This document shows, piece after piece, positions 8,644 to 16,800 of a DNA stretch of 64,000 bases. Origin of the DNA: Salinibacterium sp. PAMC 21357 (GTDB taxonomy: Bacteria; Actinomycetota; Actinomycetes; Actinomycetales; Microbacteriaceae). Made by a program: the position numbers and the translations under genes. Location: NCBI RefSeq assembly GCF_000247645.1, contig NZ_AHWA01000004.1, positions 124,001 to 188,000 of the forward strand, written 5' to 3'. The first letter of the stretch is position 1, and every line of letters begins with the position of its first letter. Under the pieces are notes generated by a model. The model was not told where the DNA came from, ran no database searches, and saw only the letters and a program-made list of their open reading frames with translations.

Positions 8644-11085
8644 CTATTTTTCGGAATTCTCGCTCTTCGTCGAGACCCTTGAAGCCCAATCTCTGGCCGA
8701 CCGGATGCGGTATCGGCTGACGACTCGACGCTGCGTCGTAAGGCCAGCCCGACCCGCTTCGACTGCTGCTGCCGTTGTGGACCAGGCTTCGCCACTGCGT
8801 TCAGGAGAAATCTCTTGGCCCGAAAAAACTGCGTCGTCGGTCGCGACCGCGACCGCGCGCAACATCACTGCGTGCTCGGCAAGAGCGACACCAGACGCAC
8901 CCGCGCCAGCATCCATTGCCCTGCCGCTGACGCTGGCCTCAGTGTCACCACCGATCGCAGCGCCCGCCAGGGTCTGCCGCACTTGGGCATCGAGTTGTTC
9001 GGCGACCATGACTCGGGTGGCTTTCGGCGGAACGCTGTAACCCAATTCTGAGTACTGATCTACGAGCTCATCCCAGGCTCCCGCTACCTGATCGTGGGGT
9101 GCACTGGCCTCCCGACGACGGCGAGCACGGCGAGCTTTGTAGATCCCGATAATCAGCAGGGGAAAGAAGATGATGAACGCCGGGATCAGCAAGCTGAGCC
9201 CGAGGGCGTAAACCCACCCGGGAATGGAGAACGCGAGGTCGTCCTCCTCTTCTTCGCTTTCGTCAAGCTCCACGGGAGTGAGCAGATCCTCAGCGTCTGC
9301 CTCAACGCGAGGGGGCTGACGCACTTGAGGCTGTGGCTCGCTCTGAGGTTTCGGCGTTTGCTCTTGGGGAATGTCAGTTTCGTCGGGCGTGGGGTTGAAG
9401 ACCACCCATCCGACATCGTCGAAGGCAACTTCGACCCAGGCGGTCACATCGTCGCCCGTGACCTCCACCGTTTCACCTTCGACAATCTCGGGAGCGAAGC
9501 CCATGACGACACGCGCCGGATAGCCGAAACTTCTCACCATGAGGGCGAAGGCCGAAGCATACTGTTCCTGATCTCCCACCATTTGGGTGCGCTCGAGCAG
9601 GTCGGTGATGCGATCGGCTCCGTGACCTGCACGCGATGCCACAGTGTCGGAGGCTCGGCCGTGGCTCAGGAACCCGGTGGTGGTGAGCGCCAGCCGTACA
9701 GCTTCGAGTTGCGAAACCGGGGTTGTCGCATTTGCCGCGTACTCCTGTGCTTTGGCGGTAACGATGTCAGGGCTTGCCCGAACCGGCGGCAACTCTACAG
9801 ACGCAGTGGAAACATCAGAGAGATCTTCGAGGGAAATGACCTGTTGAATAGTGGTATCGACAGTATAAGAATCGCCCTCGTGCAGTCCCGCCGTGAGCAC
9901 AGCGGTCCCCGTGGACGCGTTGTAACGGAGGCTATCGCGGGCATCCACCGCGTCGCCAGCGGTGAACTCTAGGTCGGTCGGATAGCCGATACTCGGCATC
10001 CAGACATCCGCATAGGCACCGATAGTGAAAGTGACATCGGTGCGCGTCTCTGGCGTAATGAACGACTGGCGCGGCAGCTTTCGACCGACCAAGCTAAAGG
10101 TGCCGGAACCCTCGGCACTCGACTCGGCGCCGGTAACGTTCCACAGCTTTCCGGTGAACGAGTCCAGCGTGGCCAGTCGAATGGAATCACCGGGCTTCAA
10201 CCCGCTCACCGAAAAAAGCACTTCATCGGTAACTTGCTTCGTGTAATGCCGGAATCCCGCTAAAGGACTCGGGTATTGCAACGGATCGAACGGTGGCTCG
10301 ATCTCATCGCGAAGCACAAAGCGTTGATCCTGCGCTGGAGCAATCCACCACCCGGCTCCCCCACCCAACAACACTGCGGCGGAGACCACGATGGCGATTC
10401 CCGCAATTTTGCGCCCACGAAGTTTGCGCGCACCGGCCTGCGCCATATTGCTGCCATCGCTGCGGCGCCACCCCAACCACACCAGCGCAATCGCAGCGAA
10501 TCCCACCCCACGGACCCCAGCCTGATAGGGATCATCGGTGCCGATGAGGATGCTGGCAACATAGATCGCCAGCGGCCCCAGTAACACCACGCCGAAACGC
10601 CAGGCGGCGCGCGGCGTTCGGGTCAGCCACCGAGTTGCCAAAGTTGTCGAGACCAGCGCCACGACCCACGTAGCTACATAGGGAACAACGGTGATGTGCT
10701 GCGGTGCTTCGATCGGCGTCTGGAGAGTAACGATGTCTGCCCAGCCGTAGACGGTTCCCAGAGCGAGTGTCGACAGCGATTGAAGGCTCGGAAACACCCC
10801 GAGGAGAGCCTGCTGAGGCACAGCCAGCGCTGTGCCGCAAAGGAAGTAGGCAACGACAGCGGCGACAATTGTGGTGACGACGCTCAGGCGAAAGACACTG
10901 GCAACTACTGCCGTTGCCACTCCGACAACGAGCCCGCCGAGCGCGGGAACGAGAAAACTGTAGCCACCGAATGAGGGCTCAAACCCGACAAGGCCAATCG
11001 CGGCCAGCGCCACGACGACCCCAACGTCGGTCCATGTTCGCGCGGTAAGAGGTCTGCGCGCTGAACTGTGCTGCGCTGTACTCAA
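8644..11085 (-). CDS. TgpA-like transglutaminase-fold membrane protein, active site degenerate
   Basis: An 813-residue protein with about six to seven transmembrane helices in the first 250 residues, a large extracytoplasmic part, a transglutaminase-like domain at about 460-580, another helix near 625-650 and a cytoplasmic tail. The domain has the recognisable layout GDQEQYASAFALMVRSFGYP, then DVTAWVEVAFDDVGW, then FNPTPDE. The positions normally held by Cys, His and Asp are Gln, Thr and Asn, so it is probably not a protease or cross-linker. It overlaps the DUF58 gene by 4 bases (ATGA). The MoxR, DUF58 and transglutaminase trio is a common genomic unit, inferred to form one membrane complex. 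Confidence 0.88.
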   Translation of the reverse strand: MSTAQHSSARRPLTARTWTDVGVVVALAAIGLVGFEPSFGGYSFLVPALGGLVVGVATAVVASVFRLSVVTTIVAAVVAYFLCGTALAVPQQALLGVFPSLQSLSTLALGTVYGWADIVTLQTPIEAPQHITVVPYVATWVVALVSTTLATRWLTRTPRAAWRFGVVLLGPLAIYVASILIGTDDPYQAGVRGVGFAAIALVWLGWRRSDGSNMAQAGARKLRGRKIAGIAIVVSAAVLLGGGAGWWIAPAQDQRFVLRDEIEPPFDPLQYPSPLAGFRHYTKQVTDEVLFSVSGLKPGDSIRLATLDSFTGKLWNVTGAESSAEGSGTFSLVGRKLPRQSFITPETRTDVTFTIGAYADVWMPSIGYPTDLEFTAGDAVDARDSLRYNASTGTAVLTAGLHEGDSYTVDTTIQQVISLEDLSDVSTASVELPPVRASPDIVTAKAQEYAANATTPVSQLEAVRLALTTTGFLSHGRASDTVASRAGHGADRITDLLERTQMVGDQEQYASAFALMVRSFGYPARVVMGFAPEIVEGETVEVTGDDVTAWVEVAFDDVGWVVFNPTPDETDIPQEQTPKPQSEPQPQVRQPPRVEADAEDLLTPVELDESEEEEDDLAFSIPGWVYALGLSLLIPAFIIFFPLLIIGIYKARRARRRREASAPHDQVAGAWDELVDQYSELGYSVPPKATRVMVAEQLDAQVRQTLAGAAIGGDTEASVSGRAMDAGAGASGVALAEHAVMLRAVAVATDDAVFSGQEISPERSGEAWSTTAAAVEAGRAGLTTQRRVVSRYRIRSARDWASRVSTKSENSEK

Positions 11086-12449
11086 CCGACCACTCCCCTC
11101 ACCAGTTGTGACAGATCTTTCAGGTCACCGATCGTGATCACCGTGAGGCCCGCGACTGCAGAAATTTTAGGCTCGGCACCCTCGACAACCTTGAATGCCA
11201 CTTGGCTTGTATCTTGACCAAACAATGATTGGATACTGCGAAAATCTGGGGTGCTCATCTGGGAACCTGCCACGATCATCACCACGCTGGGTGCCGGCAA
11301 ACGACGCGTTTGTTCGCGGGCGAAATCGCGTACCGTCTCCAGCTGATGGCTCAGTGGTTCGATGCGGCACGACGCATCCATCATCGCTGTCACCGATTGG
11401 GTGCGCCACAGGCCCGTCTCGCTCACCACGTTCATCTGCGTTCCATCGCGGATGACTTGAGCTGCGATCGACGCTGTCACCGAGATCGCTAACTCAAACT
11501 CAGCCTCAGACGCGTAAAGATCGCCCCGGGACGCATGAATGATGGTGAGCTGCGAACGACGCGTCTCCTGAAACTGGCGCACCATAAGCTGGCCGATGCG
11601 GGCCGAGGTGCGCCAGTGCACGTACCGGCGGTCGTCACCGGGGACATAGGGCCGAAGCGCATGGAACGCAATATCGTTGTTGGTGATCTTGTTCGAAACT
11701 TGACCCTCTAAGTCACGCACCAATCCAGCGGCAGAGGGCACTAATCGCACGGTGAGCGGATGCACGAACAGGTCAACCGCATCCGCCCATTTCAGAGCGC
11801 GCCGCAGTAACCCCAGCTGATCCCCCCGCACTGACTCAGCAGGCCCCGCAACGATCACGGCACGCTTGGCGGTGGGAACCGCAAACAGTTCTTCATGCTC
11901 CGCTTTTGGCGTCATCGACGGTAGTTGAAACTCTGCGACGCCCTTACCCACGGGCAGTTCCATGCGTGTTGGAGGCAGGCTGCGAGCTCCAATGTTCGTG
12001 ACCAGCATGCGGCCCAACGCGCGATCCCCGACCACTACGCGTCGCGGATTGAGCTCGACAATAACGCCGTACGACGCCCGCCCGAACAGGAAGGCGACGC
12101 TAATGATGACCGCAGCAAGAAGGACAGTGCCCAAGAACGAGAACTCTTGCCAGCCGAACACGCCGCTGAGAGTGAGGGCGAGGGCAGCTAGCCCCAAAAC
12201 CACCCACCCTGCGGGAGTGACAACGGCAACTATGGGGAGGGCAGTTCGTCGCACCACACGCACTGCAGGCGCTGTGACCGCTGATATTCCCCACACGACA
12301 CGGCGCACCGATCCGATCGCGCTCGCAAAACCACGCTGCACTGCCGTAGCGCGTGGCGCCGCTCCGAGAGTTGCCCGGCGCGCGCCGCTTCGCGGGGTGC
12401 GCGCCGCACGAGCACTCGGCTCTGGTGCCGCAGAAGTATCGGTAGTCAT
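11082..12449 (-). CDS. DUF58-domain membrane protein
   Basis: A 455-residue protein with a basic, Ala/Arg-rich N-terminus of about 70 residues, two to three hydrophobic segments between residues 70 and 125, and a C-terminal vWA-like DUF58 domain. The DUF58 hallmark, RPYVPGDDRRYVHWRTSAR followed by GQLMVRQFQE, is clear near residues 265-295. DUF58 proteins are partners of MoxR AAA+ ATPases, and here the moxR-like gene lies 15 bases upstream. Overlap with the transglutaminase-fold gene points to coupled translation. The biochemical role is not established in the family. Confidence 0.9.
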   Translation of the reverse strand: MTTDTSAAPEPSARAARTPRSGARRATLGAAPRATAVQRGFASAIGSVRRVVWGISAVTAPAVRVVRRTALPIVAVVTPAGWVVLGLAALALTLSGVFGWQEFSFLGTVLLAAVIISVAFLFGRASYGVIVELNPRRVVVGDRALGRMLVTNIGARSLPPTRMELPVGKGVAEFQLPSMTPKAEHEELFAVPTAKRAVIVAGPAESVRGDQLGLLRRALKWADAVDLFVHPLTVRLVPSAAGLVRDLEGQVSNKITNNDIAFHALRPYVPGDDRRYVHWRTSARIGQLMVRQFQETRRSQLTIIHASRGDLYASEAEFELAISVTASIAAQVIRDGTQMNVVSETGLWRTQSVTAMMDASCRIEPLSHQLETVRDFAREQTRRLPAPSVVMIVAGSQMSTPDFRSIQSLFGQDTSQVAFKVVEGAEPKISAVAGLTVITIGDLKDLSQLVRGVVG

Positions 12450-12464
12450 TACGTGAGGTTGTTC

Positions 12465-13433
12465 TTAGGCGGCGCGGTAGGTCGGTGGCTCGATATTCAC
12501 CAGAATGTGGTTGACGACGTCTTCGGCCAGAACGCCCGCGAACTCCGATTCCGGATCGAGGATAACGCGGTGGGCCAGCACTGCTACTGCCAGATCACGA
12601 ACATCGTCAGGGGTCGCATAGGTGCGCCCCTGAGCGATCGCCCACGTTTTGATCGCTCGCGCAAGCGCCATCGCCCCGCGCATGCTCACTCCGAGAACGA
12701 CATCACGATTCTTGCGAGTAGCTTCGACGATGTCGTTCAGGTACTGCATCACTGATTCGTCGACGAACACCTCTGCAGCTAATGCCGCCATGGCCACAAT
12801 CGATTCCGGCTTGATGATGGGCGAAACCAATGACGCTCGTGCTCTGGTTCCCGAGTCCATCAGCAGTGACACAGCGGTCTTGCTGTCGGGATAACCCAAT
12901 GAGGTCTTGATGAGAAAACGGTCGAGTTGGGCTTCAGGCAGTTTGTACGTTCCCGCTTGCTCGACGGGGTTTTGGGTTGCGATGACAAGAAACGGTGCAC
13001 CAACCGGATGACCTTCGCCGTCGATCGTGACGACACCCTCCTCCATCACTTCGAGCAGCGCGCTCTGAGTCTTCGGACTCGCCCGGTTGATCTCGTCGGC
13101 GAGAACGATCGACGCGAAGATCGGACCGTGATGAAACTCGAACTGCCCTTTCGACTGGTCAAAGATTTGAACACCGGTAACGTCTGATGGCAATAGGTCG
13201 GGCGTGAATTGGATGCGCGAAGTGGTGCCGTCGAGAGTGTTAGCGAGGGCCTTTGCGAGAACTGTCTTTCCAGTCCCAGGAAAGTCTTCGAGAAGCACGT
13301 GGCCGTCAGAGATCAAAGCGGTCAACACAAGGCGGATGACGTGGTCTTTGCCCATGATGGCTTTGTCGACATTGCTAATCAGTTTCTGAAATGCGTCGGC
13401 GAACCAGGCCGCTTGCTCTTGACTTACGGGCAT
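12465..13433 (-). CDS. MoxR-family AAA+ ATPase
   Basis: A 322-residue cytoplasmic AAA+ ATPase of the MoxR group, thought to act as a chaperone that matures or regulates DUF58 (vWA-like) partners. Walker A is PGTGKTVL (residues 52-59), Walker B and the following motif read VLADEINRASPKTQ, and sensor-1 is FLVIATQNPVEQ. The length is typical. It is the first gene of the moxR-DUF58-transglutaminase run and starts 58 bases downstream of the out-of-frame tail of the giant Fn3 protein, so all are probably one transcript. Confidence 0.93.
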   Translation of the reverse strand: MPVSQEQAAWFADAFQKLISNVDKAIMGKDHVIRLVLTALISDGHVLLEDFPGTGKTVLAKALANTLDGTTSRIQFTPDLLPSDVTGVQIFDQSKGQFEFHHGPIFASIVLADEINRASPKTQSALLEVMEEGVVTIDGEGHPVGAPFLVIATQNPVEQAGTYKLPEAQLDRFLIKTSLGYPDSKTAVSLLMDSGTRARASLVSPIIKPESIVAMAALAAEVFVDESVMQYLNDIVEATRKNRDVVLGVSMRGAMALARAIKTWAIAQGRTYATPDDVRDLAVAVLAHRVILDPESEFAGVLAEDVVNHILVNIEPPTYRAA

Positions 13434-13491
13434 TCTGAGCTGTCCTTCGATCGTTGTTCGGTGTTATCTGATGCTGAGTTATCTGGTGCTG

Positions 13492-13800
13492 CTAGCACTT
13501 GGGGAGGTCTTGGATGGAAACGTGAGGTCCATCGCTGCCGTCGAACTTTTCCCACACTTTGTAGAGGCCGTCGGCGTTTCCGCCATTTCCATCCCAAATC
13601 TTCCACGAGTAGGTGATCTGGGTGCCACTCGATCCCGAGTTTGTGTAGGTACTGCCGCTGTAACTTCCGCCCTCGTCGCGGACTTCCATCGTGTGGGAGC
13701 CGCTGCTCTGACCACTCCACTTGATTCCTAACAGGAAATCATCCGTTCGGGGCGTCGCGGGTACGGTGCGAGGCAGAGGTGAGAAACAGCGGGCGGTGGC
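13492..13800 (-). other. Out-of-frame C-terminal tail of the Fn3 surface protein
   Basis: In the frame offset by one from the big upstream gene, the sequence stays open through this stretch and reads like protein. It contains DDFLLGIKWSG, GTQITYSWKIWDGNGGNA and GLYKVWEKFDGSDG and ends VSIQDLPKC before a TAG. The annotated frame of the big gene instead ends here in a Cys/Pro/Arg-rich run that looks like noise. A single missing base between about 13740 and 13805, within CCGCC/CCCC-rich sequence, would join the two. Either a real frameshift or a sequence error explains it. Confidence 0.6.
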
Positions 13801-16800
13801 GGTGTAACGATCGGACCAGCAGTTCCAGTGCCCGGCGAACTGGCACCTGCGTTGTTTTGGGCGACAACGGTGAGGGTATAGCGAGAGGCATCGGGGAGCC
13901 CGCTGGTCGTGGTGCTGGTCCCCGTGATGGTACCGCTGTCACCGTTGCTCAGTGTCCACTTGTACGTCAGGTTGTCGGTCACCGCTGCGCCTCCACCGCT
14001 GGCATTCCACGTCCATCGAATGGTGCCGGGGCTGGTGCTCTTGGTGACCGTGCCAGCGATCCCTGTGACCTGTGAAGGGACGGTCTGATTGCGTACCTGA
14101 GCTGAGTTCGAGGTGCCATCGGCGCCCCGCTTGCCTCCGGAGTTCTGGGCGTAGACGGTGAACGTGTAATTGCCCGCCGCTAGGTTGGCGGTCGTCGCTG
14201 CACTCGTTCCGGTGGTATTGCCGGACTGACCGTTACTTGACGTCCAGTAGTAGGTAGTGGTTCCGCCAGTAGCTCCCACCGCAGGCCAGGAGGCCGTGAC
14301 TCGGCCACTCGGCGCCCACGGGCTTGTCACTGACGCGGTGACACTGGGCGCGACGGGAGTGCCGTAGGGCGTGATCTGGTCGCTTGTTGGCGACCACTCC
14401 CCTGCCCCGTGCTCGTTGATCGCGCGCACGCCGAAGGTATACGACGTTCCATTCTGAAGGCCCGTGATCGTGCACGGAGCACCCGCCTGGCACCCGGTGG
14501 GAAGATTTGCGACCGCCGGGGTGGTTCTCACTTCGTAACTGGTGATCGGTTTACCGTTCGTCGCGGGAGCGACAAAACGCCAGGTCGCTGACTTGTCTCC
14601 GCCAATCGCGGAGCCCGCATCCTGAGTCGGCTTCTGCACCCGGTCGGGAATGTCGCTCACGACGAGAGTGATTGTGCCATTGACCTGACGATCGACATCT
14701 GCCGTGGCATCCGCAATTGTGTAGACAACTTCGATGACACCGCTCTTGAGCGCTGCATCGGGGCGAATGGTCACCGTGGTGCCGGTGAAGCTGACTTCGG
14801 CTGGCTCCCCCGTGTTTTGCACGGTCGCCTTGACGATCTTGAGCGCTTCGCCCGTGGACTGATACGGGTTCGAGTCATTGGTCAACGGGTTTACGGTTAC
14901 GGCACCGTCGCCGCGCTGGGTCTCGAGCGCGTCGGAAACTGCAACCGCGAGGGGCCGCGTCGACCCGACCACGGTCACGTTGATCGTTCCGGGCACCTCG
15001 AATTTGTCCCAGCGCAGCGTGACGCCGAGCGTCATGGTGGTTCCCTTAGGGGTATTCCTCGGCACATTGAGACTGAGCTCTGACCCGCTGAGTTTCGCGT
15101 CTAGGCCCGCGCTCGCCCCAGTGAGGTTCGAGTATTTGACCTCGTTGAGGATGTTCGGATTCTGGTGCGCGGTGGAATCGCGCAGGTCAAGCACGGTCGT
15201 CTCGCCCACTTCGACCTGAGTGTTGGGGGTGGTGAACTCGGGGGCCGTATCGCGGAATTCCGGGTCGCCAACGACAATGTTCATCCTTAGCCCGGCAGAG
15301 TTGCCCGCCGGATCATTCTTAGACGCACCGTCAGTGACCGTGAAACTTATGGATGCGGGACCGCGATAGTCGGCCGCCGGGGTGAAAGTAATGGTGTCTT
15401 TATCCACATAGTTCGACGAGCCGTCACCCTGGACTGCGCTCACTGACGTCGCTTCGGGAATCCAGGCATCGCGGCCTGAGGGAACGACGAGAATATCCGA
15501 GAGCTTCCACTCGCGAGTCTCATTCATGCCCACGTATTGAATGGGCAATTCGGGATCAACGGCGGGCGGCTCATCGAAATCTTCATCGACAGCAGCGGGG
15601 ACGATAATGAACGCACGCGCGGTCAATCCATCGAGCTCGTTCGTAACGCTGTAAGTAATCGCCTGGCGGGTTTTGCCCGGCGTGACCTCAATCTCACCAT
15701 TCTTCTCACCGAGAACACCGGCATCTGCGTTAGCACCTTCGAGCGCCACGACGAGATCTTCTGTTACCCCAGCCGGGTTAAACGCGTGACCATCGAAGAG
15801 ATCGACCGTGACCGATTTTTTGCCGGCGATGTCTTTCGTGAGAACGCTAATGTCATCCGCGGAGGGCGGAAGGATCGGGGCATCCGGCGTCACTTGCACC
15901 AGCACGTAGCTGACGGCCGAGCCACCACGGTTGTTTTCCAACCGGTATCGCAAAGAAAAAGACTGCTCCGAGTCCGGGGCCTCGATTACCAAGAACTGCT
16001 TGCGCACAACCTCCGCCGAAATGCCGTCAGGTACATCGATGAGGTCAGGCGAGACCGAGAGCGGTGCTCCCTGCGGGTCAGAGTCGTTGTCACGAAGATC
16101 GACCTGCGCTACTCGACCCGGTCTGATCGAGATGCTGTCCGGAACGGCAATAGGGTCACGCAGTTCATCAGGCTCCGGGATGACCGCAATCTTGACATCG
16201 CCGACGCCCGTTGCGCCGAAAGCATCGACCACTTCGTAGCTGAACGCATCGGTTCCCGCCGCAGCCGACGATGCTTCATAGATGAAATAGTCCGAGCCGA
16301 ATTCCTTGATCGTTCCGAGCGTGGGATTGGCCGGGAACCTGAGCAGCACGGTCGAATCGCCATCGGGGTCCACCGTGCTGAGGGGAATTTCGATGAGAAT
16401 CTCGCCGCCGGCAAGCACACGAGCGACCAGAGCCGTGGGAACCGGATCTTGGTTGGCCTCGAGATTGACCGGCGTTACCGTGAACGTCGCCGTTGCCGCC
16501 GCCGTCTCACCGAACGGGTCGATAACGCGGTAATCGACAGTGTACGAACCAGGAGCGGTTGGCGCTTGAAAGCGCAATTGGTCGCGGCTCACAAAAGCTA
16601 CACCGGCCGTCGGCTCCGTCACTAGTTCAGGATCAAGCGACATCGGGCTGTCATCGGGGTGGAAATCGTTGGCGAGCACATCCACAGTAATGATGTCTCC
16701 CGCGCGCACCTTGGCGGCATCGTCGACCGCTACCGGCGGTTGGTGCTTGGTGAGGGCGGGCACCGGCACAACCGTGACGCCCGCGCTCGCCGTGCCAATC

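Noticed and set aside
15537-16625. Long open frame (362 codons) on the plus strand opposite the Fn3 gene
   Set aside because: Arg/Asp-rich composition typical of the antisense of a high-GC gene; the minus strand holds clear Ig-like repeats.
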